Part shown: positions 52,850 through 60,492 of the stretch, in pieces
Numbering within the stretch: the stretch's first letter is position 1
Layout: each line of letters starts with the position of its first letter
From: Streptomyces cyanogenus
Lineage (GTDB): Bacteria > Actinomycetota > Actinomycetes > Streptomycetales > Streptomycetaceae
Direction: 5' to 3'
Length of the DNA: 64,000 bases
Assembly: GCF_017526105.1 (NCBI RefSeq)
Contig: NZ_CP071839.1
Location: 2,284,501 to 2,348,500, forward strand
Program-made: the position numbers and the translations under genes
The notes under the pieces: model-generated
What the model saw: the letters and a program-made list of their open reading frames with translations, nothing else
The model's database searches: none
What the model was told of the DNA's origin: nothing

Positions 52850-52989
52850 GTCCAGAGATCGAGGTCGGCGGAACCGACGTATGGTGCTCTGCCTCTGAGC
52901 TACACCGGCGTGCAGAAGCCGGTGGCGGGACTCGAACCCGCGGCCTCCCCGTTATGAGCGGAAGTAGGTCCTGCCTGTCGCACCTGGAC
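52850..52989 (-). ncRNA. Y RNA-like RNA 1, with tRNA-like module (YrlA type)
   Basis: A 140-nt unit closing with GTCCAG/CTGGAC. The second stem is GGCAGGACC (52975-52967) with GGTTCCGCC (52875-52867); compared with the other two copies both strands changed together, i.e. it covaries. The apex is a permuted tRNA: T arm GCGGGTTCGAGTCCCGC (52941-52925), acceptor CACCGGC, 8-nt loop, acceptor GCCGGTG (perfect 7 bp), D arm TAGCTCAGAGGCAGAGCA (52902-52885). A promoter-like sequence ends 7 bases upstream of its predicted 5' end. Confidence 0.85.
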
Positions 52990-52996
52990 GAGGATC

Positions 52997-53025
52997 ACTC
53001 TAGGAGGGGGCCGCGGGACTGGCGA
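52997..53025 (-). promoter_or_regulatory. Candidate promoter for the Y RNA cluster and rsr
   Basis: On the minus strand TCGCCA (53025-53020) and TAGAGT (53002-52997) are 17 bases apart, 4 of 6 matches each to the housekeeping consensus. Transcription would start near 52990, which is the predicted 5' end of Y RNA 1. Gaps between the three RNAs are only 17 and 13 bases, too short for separate promoters, so one primary transcript is likely. Between 52551 and 52604 no terminator is seen. Confidence 0.5.
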
Positions 53026-53048
53026 GCGAATTAATCACCGCGCGGAAT

Positions 53049-54500
53049 TCAGTCGCACTTCTGGCGCTTCCAGGGGCCGGTGATGGCGAGCATGATGCCG
53101 GGCGTCTGGATGTTGGCGAACAGGGTCCTGCCGTCGGGCGAGAAGGTGACGCCGGTGAACTCGCTGTACTCGGGCTCCTCCGCGGTGCCGATGTTCAGTT
53201 CGTTGCGGGCGATGGGATACGTCCGGCCGCTCTCGGTGGCGCCGAACAGGTGCTGGACGCCCTCGCCGTCCTCGGCGATGACCAGGCCGCCGTACGGGGA
53301 GACGGTGATGTTGTCCGGACCGTCGAAGTTGCCGTCCCGGGCCGGGTCCGGGTTGACGCCGAGCAGCACCTTCAGGGTCAGCGTGCGGCGCTTGGGGTCG
53401 TAGAACCACACCTGGCCGTCGTGCTGGACCGGGCTCTCCTGGCGGGCGAAGGAGGAGACGACGTAGACGCCGCCGTCGCCCCACCACATGCCCTCCAGCT
53501 TGCGGGCGCGGGTGACCTGGCCGTCGGTGAACTGCTTGCGCACCGAGACGGTCCTGGCGTCGCGGTCGGGGACGTCCACCCAGTCGACGCCGAACACGGT
53601 GCCGATCCGGGTCGCGCGGGAGAGGTCGTCCACGAACGTGCCGCCGGAGTCGAAGCACTTGAACGCCTGGAGCACGCCGGCGTCGTCGGCGAGGGTGCGC
53701 AGCCTGCCGCGGCCGTGGCGGAAGCCCTCCGGCGGGGTCCAGCGGTAGAACAGGCCGTTGGGGCCGGAGGCGTCCTCGGTGAGGTAGAGGTGGCCGCGCT
53801 TGGGGTCGACGACGACGGCCTCGTGGGCGTAGCGGCCCAGGGCCTTGATCGGCTTCGGGTCGCGGTTGGCGCGGCGGTCCTCGGGGTCGACCTCGAAGAC
53901 GTAGCCGTGGTCCTTGGTGAAGCCGTTCTTGCCGGCCTTGTCCTCGGTCTCCTCGCAGGTCAGCCAGGTGCCCCACGGGGTACTGCCGCCCGCGCAGTTG
54001 GTGGCGGTGCCGGCGATGCCCACCCACTCGGCGACCTCGCCGCCACGGCGGACCTCGACCACCGTGCAACCGCCGGCCGCCGCCGGGTCGTAGACGAGGC
54101 CCTCGGTGAGCGGGACCGGGTGCGGCCACTGGGCGCGGGGGCCGGCCAGCTCGTGGTTGTTGACGAGCAGGGTGGTGCCGCGCGGGCCGGCGAAGGTGGC
54201 GGTGCCGTCGTGGTTGGACGGGGTGAACTCGCCGGACTCCAGCCTGGTCCGGCCGCTGTAGGTGATGACGCGGTACTCGAAGCCGGCGGGCAGGGCGAGG
54301 ATGCCGGCCGGGTCGGGGAGCAGCGGGCCGTAGCCGACGCCTCGGTGGCCCCCGTGCGCGGACTCGGCCCCGGCGCTCTCGGTGTCCGTTGCGGCAAGGG
54401 CGTTCGGCGCGGTGGCGAGCGCGCCGACGCTGCCCGCCAGGGCGACCCCGGCACCGGTGATCGCGGATTTCCTGGCGAAGTCCCTGCGGGTGAGCGACAT
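53049..54500 (-). CDS. PhoX family (DUF839) Tat-exported phosphatase
   Basis: A 483-residue protein. The Tat signal reads LTRRDFARKSAITGAGVALA, cleaved after about residue 37. The body has a six-bladed propeller pattern with PSNHDGTATFAGPRGTTLLV, NNHEL, LTCEETED, EAVVVDPKRGHLYLTEDASG and DNITVSPYGGLVIAEDG, matching the Ca2+/Fe-dependent PhoX group. It should hydrolyse phosphate esters outside the cell. A PHO-box-like repeat lies about 73 bases upstream. Confidence 0.87.
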   Translation of the reverse strand: MSLTRRDFARKSAITGAGVALAGSVGALATAPNALAATDTESAGAESAHGGHRGVGYGPLLPDPAGILALPAGFEYRVITYSGRTRLESGEFTPSNHDGTATFAGPRGTTLLVNNHELAGPRAQWPHPVPLTEGLVYDPAAAGGCTVVEVRRGGEVAEWVGIAGTATNCAGGSTPWGTWLTCEETEDKAGKNGFTKDHGYVFEVDPEDRRANRDPKPIKALGRYAHEAVVVDPKRGHLYLTEDASGPNGLFYRWTPPEGFRHGRGRLRTLADDAGVLQAFKCFDSGGTFVDDLSRATRIGTVFGVDWVDVPDRDARTVSVRKQFTDGQVTRARKLEGMWWGDGGVYVVSSFARQESPVQHDGQVWFYDPKRRTLTLKVLLGVNPDPARDGNFDGPDNITVSPYGGLVIAEDGEGVQHLFGATESGRTYPIARNELNIGTAEEPEYSEFTGVTFSPDGRTLFANIQTPGIMLAITGPWKRQKCD

Positions 54501-54572
54501 GGTGTCTCCTGTGACGACGGTGGCAGTGCCGTGGAGGGTGGGGGGCCTCCGTTCGGCGCACACGCTCCCGCT

Positions 54573-54594
54573 CACCCGTGAACGGGAGTTGAAC
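54573..54594 (-). promoter_or_regulatory. Candidate PHO box upstream of the PhoX gene
   Basis: On the minus strand GTTCAACTCCC is followed directly by GTTCACGGGTG, an 11-base direct repeat that begins GTTCA in both units, the form recognised by PhoP in Streptomyces. A weaker GTTCAT lies further upstream. It suggests induction by phosphate starvation. Confidence 0.6.
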
Positions 54595-54664
54595 GCCGGA
54601 CCACTACCAGGACGCCAGTTCCATGAACCCGCATGCACCACCCCACGGCCGTCCCAAGCCGCGG

Positions 54665-54728
54665 TCACCTGCCACACCGGTCACCCGCCGCACGGCTCAC
54701 CCGCCGAACCGGTCACCCGCCACACCGG
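54665..54728. repeat. Four exact-length 16-base tandem repeats
   Basis: Units at 54665, 54681, 54697 and 54713 fit TCACCYGCCRMACSGS; the first and fourth differ by one base. The repeat sits in the 310-base spacer 54501-54810 between the PhoX leader and the end of the next gene. No other gene is seen in this spacer. Confidence 0.7.
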
Positions 54729-54810
54729 TGAGGCCCTACGCCGGTCCACCCGGCTCGGCCACCCGCTCCCCCGGCACCGCCCACCCGCGGGCCCCACGCC
54801 GGTCGAGCGC

Positions 54811-56238
54811 TCACCCGCCCTGCTGGGACCTCGCCTTGAACGCGGCCTTGCGGGCCTCCTTGGCCACCTTCTTGTCGGGGTGCAGCCGGCCCATCGCGTC
54901 CAGTACCTCGGCGGTTGCGGGGTGTTCCACCCGCCAGGCCGCCGCGAAGAACCCGCTGTGCTGGGCGGCCAGCCCCTCCACCAGGGCCCGCAGTTCCTCG
55001 GAGTTGCCCTCGGCGGCCAGCTGCGCGGCCAGCGTGTCGACGGTCAGCCAGAACACCATCTCCTGGGACGGCGCCGGCACCGCGGCGGCGCCCCGCTCGC
55101 TCAGCCACACCCGGACGAGCCCGCCGAGTTCGGGGTCGTCCAGGACCTCGCGCAGCGCGGGTTCGGCCTCGGCGCCCACCAGCGACAGGGCCTGCTGGCA
55201 GCGCAGCCGGCGCAGCGGGGCTCCGGCGTCCGCGCCACGGGCCGCCGCCAGCAACTCGCGTGCCGCGGCGAGGGGTTCGCGGCGGCCGAGCCACTGCTCG
55301 GTCTCGGCCCGGGCGGCGGACCGGCCGAACCGGGCGGTGCCGTCGAGCAGCACGTCCGCACCCTTGTCGGCGAGCTCCCCGACGACCGGCGCGTCGAACC
55401 CGGCCTCCAGCAACCGCGCCCGGATCCCGTACACGCCGAGCGGGGTGAGCCGGACCATGCCGTAGCGGGAGACGTCGGTGTCGTCCACCGGCGCCGCGGG
55501 CTCCTCGTCGGCGTCGGCCATCAGCGTCTCGTCCACCGGCTGGTAGGCCACGAGCCCGACCGGCTCCAGCACCCGGAACTGGTCGTCCAGCCGCATCATG
55601 GCGTCGGAGACCTGCTCCAGGACGTCGTTGGTGGGCTCGCCCATGTCGTCGGGCACCAGCATGGAGGCGGCGAGGGCGGGCAGCGGGACGGGCCCGTCGC
55701 CGGCGCCGTCCTCACTGACGGTCAGCAGGTAGAGGTTGCCGAGGACGCCGTCGAGGAACTCCGCCTCGGCCTCCGGGTCCCAGTCGAGTGACGAGAAATC
55801 GACCTCTCCGCCCTCGTGCAGCGCGTCGACGAGGTCGTCCAGATCGGGCACGGCCGCGTCGGCGAGGACGGTCTCCAGGGCGGCGAGCCACACGGTGAGC
55901 ACGTCCTGCGGGGAGCCGCCGGTGAGCAGCTGCAGCTCCTCCCCCGGCCGGACCGTGCCGGCCTCCTCGTCCACGATCTCCACCAGGCCGGTGTCCACCG
56001 CGACCCGCCAGGCCTCGGCGGCGTACGCGGCGGCGTCGTCGCCGGTCAGTCCGAGCTGTTCGGCGGCGGCCGGGAGCTGCTCCTCGGTCAGCCCGCCGCC
56101 GGCGTCCACGCGGGTGCCGGGCCCGGCCCAGCGGGCGAGGCGGGCGGCCCGGGACAGCAACGGCGTGGACAGCGCGGCGCGGGCCAGCTCCGCTTCGGGG
56201 TGCAGCCGTACGGGCGGCAGGGGGGAGCTGTCTGACAT
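54811..56238 (-). CDS. Conserved Streptomyces protein of unknown function
   Basis: A 475-residue acidic cytoplasmic protein, largely helical, without signal peptide or membrane segment. It starts MSDSSPLPPVRLHPEAELAR and ends with a basic tail (HPDKKVAKEARKAAFKARSQ). HEAT-like alpha repeats in the C-terminal half (e.g. LRRLRCQQALSLVGAEAEPA) are possible. I do not recognise a family. GC-biased third positions over the whole length support it as real. Confidence 0.75.
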   Translation of the reverse strand: MSDSSPLPPVRLHPEAELARAALSTPLLSRAARLARWAGPGTRVDAGGGLTEEQLPAAAEQLGLTGDDAAAYAAEAWRVAVDTGLVEIVDEEAGTVRPGEELQLLTGGSPQDVLTVWLAALETVLADAAVPDLDDLVDALHEGGEVDFSSLDWDPEAEAEFLDGVLGNLYLLTVSEDGAGDGPVPLPALAASMLVPDDMGEPTNDVLEQVSDAMMRLDDQFRVLEPVGLVAYQPVDETLMADADEEPAAPVDDTDVSRYGMVRLTPLGVYGIRARLLEAGFDAPVVGELADKGADVLLDGTARFGRSAARAETEQWLGRREPLAAARELLAAARGADAGAPLRRLRCQQALSLVGAEAEPALREVLDDPELGGLVRVWLSERGAAAVPAPSQEMVFWLTVDTLAAQLAAEGNSEELRALVEGLAAQHSGFFAAAWRVEHPATAEVLDAMGRLHPDKKVAKEARKAAFKARSQQGG

Positions 56239-56503
56239 CGGCTGGTTCTCCTCGGACCGTGAACGGACTCAGCCGCTCAGCCTAGACGGATTTCCACCCA
56301 TGCCGCCCGGTTCATCTCCCCGTAAGCAGCCGTACGTGGCCGAAACCTTGACAACTCCCCGGCCCAGGCAGGAGATTGACGCGCGTAGAAGTTCGGGGGA
56401 CAACTGTTCACTCGGCTCTACGCGTGTCACAGAGGGCTACGAGTCCCGCACGCTCCCGTTCCACCCTCGTCCCGGCGCACCGTCACGTCCCCGGAGGGAT
56501 CCC

Positions 56504-58339
56504 TTGCCGAGCAGGTCTTCCGCGCGCCTCGCCGCGCTCACCGTCGCCGCCGTCTGCAGCGCGGCGGCGGTCAGCCAGATAGTCGTCCTCCCCACGCCCG
56601 CGCACGCCGACTCGGTACGCGTCCACGACATCCAGGGCACGACCCGGATCTCCCCGTTCGCCGGGCAGAAGGTGGCGGACGTACCCGGCATCGTCACGGC
56701 CACGCGCACGTACGGTTCGTCCCGGGGCTTCTGGCTCCAGGACCCGTCCCCGGACGACAACCCGGCCACCAGCGAGGGCGTGTTCGTCTTCACCGGCTCC
56801 GCGCCCAAGGTCGCGGTCGGCGACGCGGTGACGGTCACCGGAACGGTCTCGGAGTACGTCCCGGGCGGCACCTCCTCCGGCAACCAGTCGGTCACCGAGA
56901 TCACCAAGCCGGCCGTCACCACCGTCTCCGCCGGCAACCCGGTCCCGGCGCCCGTCGTCGTCGACGAGGACGCGGTACCGGACGCCTACGCCCCGCAGGG
57001 CGACTCCGCCGCGGCCAACTCGATCAACGGCCTCACCCTGGACCCGTCGGCGTACGCCCTGGACTACTACGAGTCCCTGGAGGGCATGAACGTCCAGGTC
57101 GGCGACGCGCGCGTGGTCACCGCGACCGACCCGTACAGCGAGCTGTGGGTCACCGTGAAGCCGTGGGAGCACCGCAGCCGCCGCGGCGGCACGGTCTACG
57201 GCTCCTACGACTCCCAGAACACCGGCCGGCTCCAGATCCAGTCGCTCGGGGCGACCGCCGACTTCCCGAAGGCTGACGTCGGCGACACTCTGGAGGGCAC
57301 CACCACGGGCCCGCTGGACTTCAACCAGTTCGGCGGCTACACCCTCGTCGCGAGCAGGCTCGGCACGCTGCGCAGCGGCGGTCTGGAGCGCGAGACGACG
57401 CGGAAGCAGTCCGGCCGTGAGCTGGCGGTGGCGACGTACAACGTCGAGAACCTCGACCCGTCGGACGCCACCTTCGACCAGCACGCCTCCGCGATCGTGC
57501 ACAACCTCCAGTCGCCGGACATCGTGTCCCTGGAGGAGATCCAGGACAACAACGGCGCCACGGACGACGGCACGGTCGACGCGGACCGGACCGTGACCAA
57601 GCTGATCGACGCGATCGCCGCGGCGGGCGGGCCGACGTACGACTGGCGCTCGGTCAACCCGGTCAACGACCAGGACGGCGGCGAGCCCGGCGGCAACATC
57701 CGCCAGGTGTTCCTGTTCAACCCGGAGCGGGTCTCCTTCGTGGACCGGGCGGGCGGCGACTCGACCACCGCGGTCGGCGTCACCAAGGTGCACGGCAAGG
57801 CGCAGCTGACGGTCTCCCCGGGCCGGATCGACCCGGGGAACGCGGCCTGGAACAAGAGCCGCAAGCCGCTCGCGGGCGAGTTCGTCTTCCGCGGCAAGAC
57901 CGTGTTCGTGATCGCCAACCACCTCAACTCCAAGGGCGGCGACCAGGGGCTGACCGCGCAGTACCAGCCGCCGGTGCGCAGCTCGGAGATCCAGCGGCAC
58001 GCCCAGGCGACCGAGGTGAACGCGTTCATCAAGGACATCCTGTCCGTGCAGAAGAACGCGAACGTCATCGCGCTCGGCGACATGAACGACTTCGAGTTCT
58101 CCGGGACCGCGAAGATCCTCGAAGGTGACGGCGAGCTGTGGTCGGCGATCAAGTCGCTGCCGAAGAGCGAGCGTTACAGCTACGACTACCAGGGCAACCA
58201 GCAGGTCCTGGACCAGATCCTGATCAGCCCGGCGATCCGCCGCGGCTGCGACTTCGACTACGACAGCGTGCACGTCAACGCGGAGTTCCACGACCAGATC
58301 AGCGACCACGACCCGCAGGTGCTGCGGTTCCGTCCGTGA
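56504..58339 (+). CDS. ExeM/NucH-type extracellular endonuclease
   Basis: A 611-residue secreted protein. TTG 56504 behind GGAGGG (56493-56498) starts a signal peptide (LPSRSSARLAALTVAAVCSA, cleavage after AHA, about residue 33). An OB-like domain follows (IQGTTRISPFAGQKVADVPG), then an endonuclease/exonuclease/phosphatase domain with ATYNVENLDPSD, VSLEEIQDNNG, VIANHLNSKGGDQG, LGDMNDFEFS and ISDHDPQVL, which carry the catalytic Asn, Glu, His and Asp. It likely degrades extracellular DNA. Confidence 0.88.
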   Translation: MPSRSSARLAALTVAAVCSAAAVSQIVVLPTPAHADSVRVHDIQGTTRISPFAGQKVADVPGIVTATRTYGSSRGFWLQDPSPDDNPATSEGVFVFTGSAPKVAVGDAVTVTGTVSEYVPGGTSSGNQSVTEITKPAVTTVSAGNPVPAPVVVDEDAVPDAYAPQGDSAAANSINGLTLDPSAYALDYYESLEGMNVQVGDARVVTATDPYSELWVTVKPWEHRSRRGGTVYGSYDSQNTGRLQIQSLGATADFPKADVGDTLEGTTTGPLDFNQFGGYTLVASRLGTLRSGGLERETTRKQSGRELAVATYNVENLDPSDATFDQHASAIVHNLQSPDIVSLEEIQDNNGATDDGTVDADRTVTKLIDAIAAAGGPTYDWRSVNPVNDQDGGEPGGNIRQVFLFNPERVSFVDRAGGDSTTAVGVTKVHGKAQLTVSPGRIDPGNAAWNKSRKPLAGEFVFRGKTVFVIANHLNSKGGDQGLTAQYQPPVRSSEIQRHAQATEVNAFIKDILSVQKNANVIALGDMNDFEFSGTAKILEGDGELWSAIKSLPKSERYSYDYQGNQQVLDQILISPAIRRGCDFDYDSVHVNAEFHDQISDHDPQVLRFRP

Positions 58340-58345
58340 CCCGGC

Positions 58346-58384
58346 GGCGGGACCGGCCGGACGCGCCGTCCGGCCGGTCCCGCC
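58346..58384. terminator. Strong bidirectional hairpin between the nuclease and DUF3618 genes
   Basis: GGCGGGACCGGCCGGAC (58346-58362) and GTCCGGCCGGTCCCGCC (58368-58384) form a perfect 17-bp stem with a 5-base loop, between converging stops at 58339 and 58394. Confidence 0.8.
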
Positions 58385-58393
58385 GTTGCGGTG

Positions 58394-58993
58394 TCACTGC
58401 ACGCGGTCGATCCGGCGCCAGACCACGGCGGCGCCCACGAGGGCGGCGCCCCCCGCGGTCAGGAGGAGCGCCGGCCGGGGATGCCGCATCGCGGCGCCCA
58501 CGACGTACCGCACCGGTCGCGGCACGCGCGCGTCGTGCTCCATGGTGTGCCCGGCGTGCGTGGCCCGGTCCTGCAGGGTGTGCCCGGCATGCGCGGCCCG
58601 GCCCTGCAGGGCGTGCCCGGCATGCGCGGCCCGGTCCTGCAGGGTGTGCCCGGCGTGACCGGTCCGCTCCTGCACCAGGTGGCCGGCCTTCGCCATCCGT
58701 TCCTGCGCGGTGTGGCCGGCCCGCGTGGCGCGCTCCTGCACCAGGTGCCCCGCCTTGGCCGCCCGGTCCTGCACGCCGTGCCCCGCCTGGGCGGCGCCGG
58801 CGCGCAGCTGGACGGTCATGGCGCCGGCCTTGTCCTTCAGGTCGGCGGCCCGGGCGCGGGCCCGGCCCTTCACATCGGCCCGGCCGACCAGCTGGGCGAC
58901 GGTCTCGCCGAGCTGGCTCCGGGTGTGTTCGATCTGCTGCCGCAGTTCGTCGGGGCCCTTGGCGCCCGTGCCGTGCGGCTTCCTGTGCGTCAT
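58394..58993 (-). CDS. DUF3618 protein with 11-residue AGH repeats
   Basis: A 199-residue protein. DUF3618 start: GPDELRQQIEHTRSQLGETV. Residues about 68-155 contain eight 11-residue units beginning AGH (e.g. AGHLVQERATR, AGHTLQDRAAH), an apolipoprotein/LEA-like amphipathic helix pattern. The C-terminus has one transmembrane helix (PALLLTAGGAALVGAAVVW). Likely lies along the membrane. ATG 58993 overlaps the holin-type gene stop (ATGA). Confidence 0.85.
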   Translation of the reverse strand: MTHRKPHGTGAKGPDELRQQIEHTRSQLGETVAQLVGRADVKGRARARAADLKDKAGAMTVQLRAGAAQAGHGVQDRAAKAGHLVQERATRAGHTAQERMAKAGHLVQERTGHAGHTLQDRAAHAGHALQGRAAHAGHTLQDRATHAGHTMEHDARVPRPVRYVVGAAMRHPRPALLLTAGGAALVGAAVVWRRIDRVQ

Positions 58994-59409
58994 CGGTGTG
59001 CCCTTTCCCTGATCGCGTCGACGTCAGCCCTGACGCTGCCGAGCGTCTGCTCGGGTGTGGGCGGGGCGGCGCGGCGCAGCTGGGCGCGTCCGGTCGCGGC
59101 CAGCAGGCCGGCCGCGGCGAAGAACACCGCGGCCACGATCAGCGCCGCCGCCCACACGGGCAGCGCCAGGGAGAGGGCGGCGGTGGCCGCTCCGGCCAGG
59201 GCGATCAACCCGACGTAGCCGACGGCGCCGGCGGCGCCCAGCAGTCCGCCGCCGCGTCCGGCCCGGCGTCCCTTCTCGGTCAGCTCCTCCTTGGCGAGGG
59301 CGACCTCCTGCCGCAGCAGCCGGGAGAGCTGCTCGGTGGCCCGGCCGACGAGTTCGCCCGTGGCGGGGTGCCCGTCGGCCGCGGGCCGGGTCTGCGAGGT
59401 CACGGTCAC
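58990..59409 (-). CDS. Phage holin family / holin-X (DUF1469-type) membrane protein
   Basis: A 139-residue protein. An amphipathic helix (ATGELVGRATEQLSRLLRQE, then VALAKEELTEKGRRAG) leads into two hydrophobic hairpin helices (YVGLIALAGAATAALSLALP and AALIVAAVFFAAAGLLAATG). GTG 59409 is preceded by GAGGAGG and is preferred over longer frames. The family is common beside DUF3618 genes and is not actual phage holin. Confidence 0.85.
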   Translation of the reverse strand: MTVTSQTRPAADGHPATGELVGRATEQLSRLLRQEVALAKEELTEKGRRAGRGGGLLGAAGAVGYVGLIALAGAATAALSLALPVWAAALIVAAVFFAAAGLLAATGRAQLRRAAPPTPEQTLGSVRADVDAIRERAHR

Positions 59410-59462
59410 GGTGTTCCGCCTCCTCTCTGTGCGGAACGTCCGGGTACCCGGACCGGGGGTCC

Positions 59463-60167
59463 TCACCCCTGCCCGGCGCCTCCGGCCCCGCGGTCGCCGA
59501 GACGCGCGAGTTGGGACTGGAACCAGTCGAGGCGCGCCTGCAACAGGGCTGCCTCGGCGGCGAGTTCGGGTACGCCCGGCTCGGTGGCGGACGTCAACCC
59601 GGCGGACGGGCCCGGTGGGGCGCCCGGAGCGCCGGCGCCCGCGACCACCCGGAGGCCCTGCCCGGCCAGCCGGGCGAAACCGGCGAGCGAGACGGACGGA
59701 CGCCCGCGCAGGCAGCCCGCGCAGGCGGGGGCCAGCACCCGCCAGCCGGGCCGGCCCCAGCCGGCGTCGGCCAGCGCGACCGCGCCGGCGCCGCAGCCGC
59801 AGGGGCCGGCCGTGACCGTGCGCACCCGCTGCCGGGCGTAGCGGAAGCCGCGCTCGAAGCGGATGTAGGCGCCGAGGACGGAGACCTCCAGCAGCACGGC
59901 CGCGCGGTGTTCGGCGGTGCACAGCAGCGCCTCGGCGGCGGCCCGGTCGTGCACGCAGTGGAAGCCGCAGTCGCACCGGCGCGCGGGCGGGCGGTGCCGC
60001 AGGCCGTAGACGCAGGAGGCGTCGTCGAGGACGGCGTACGGCAGCGGGCCGCCGAGCGACACACCGGTGAACCCGGCCCGGGTGCCGTCCTGGGACAGCA
60101 CCGGGTGGGCGATCTTGTAGCCGGTCGGCGGCTCCGTCGGGCGTTCCGCCGGGAGCCGCAGCCTCAT
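59463..60167 (-). CDS. Cys-rich conserved actinobacterial protein
   Basis: A 234-residue protein with three Cys clusters: CDCGFHC (about residue 65), CGCG (about 124) and CAGC (about 149), compatible with a zinc site. A C-terminal helix reads LLQARLDWFQSQLARL. No known function. ATG 60167 overlaps the upstream 52-residue gene (ATGA). First gene end to the holin-type gene is 53 bases. Confidence 0.7.
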   Translation of the reverse strand: MRLRLPAERPTEPPTGYKIAHPVLSQDGTRAGFTGVSLGGPLPYAVLDDASCVYGLRHRPPARRCDCGFHCVHDRAAAEALLCTAEHRAAVLLEVSVLGAYIRFERGFRYARQRVRTVTAGPCGCGAGAVALADAGWGRPGWRVLAPACAGCLRGRPSVSLAGFARLAGQGLRVVAGAGAPGAPPGPSAGLTSATEPGVPELAAEAALLQARLDWFQSQLARLGDRGAGGAGQG

Positions 60168-60322
60168 CGGGCGGCCGGGACCTCTTCACGGGCCGGCTCG
60201 GCCGGTGCGGCCGCCTGCGAGCGGACGGTCTCCTCGGGGCGGCGCGGCTCCTCCTCGGGGACGAGGCGGGGGAGCGGTCGCTCCTCGGCGACCCCGGTGG
60301 CCAGTGCCTTGCCCAGCTTCAT
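60164..60322 (-). CDS. 52-residue protein heading the Cys-rich/holin/DUF3618 operon
   Basis: ATG 60322 behind GGGAGG (60327-60332, minus strand). It begins MKLGKALATGVAEERPLPRL and ends in an Ala/Glu/Pro-rich stretch (AREEVPAAR). The stop overlaps the next start by four bases. High charge, no hydrophobic segment. Function unknown. The coupling and the good ribosome site support a real gene. Confidence 0.65.
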   Translation of the reverse strand: MKLGKALATGVAEERPLPRLVPEEEPRRPEETVRSQAAAPAEPAREEVPAAR

Positions 60323-60423
60323 GGTGCCTCCCATGACCTGACGTCGGTGACCCTCCGGCCATAGTGACCCATCAGGTCCGGGTTGGACACAGGGCCTCCG
60401 GCCGCATCCCGCCCGAATGATTA

Positions 60424-60460
60424 GTAACTCTTGGCAATACCTCGTAGAAGAATTAAGTAG
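60424..60460 (+). promoter_or_regulatory. AT-rich candidate promoter of dapA
   Basis: A 60-base AT-rich island (60415-60475) stands out between dapA and the divergent small gene. TTGGCA (60431-60436) matches the -35 consensus in 5 of 6 positions; TAAGTA (60454-60459) at 17 bases is a weak -10. Start assignment is uncertain. Confidence 0.4.
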
Positions 60461-60492
60461 AGCTTCACCGAGGGGGTGCCGAGACTACTCCC

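Noticed and set aside
58990..60189. 399-codon minus-strand frame that would extend the holin-type gene upstream
   Set aside because: The upstream part is out of frame with the Cys-rich gene at 59463-60167; GAGGAGG before GTG 59409 marks the real start.
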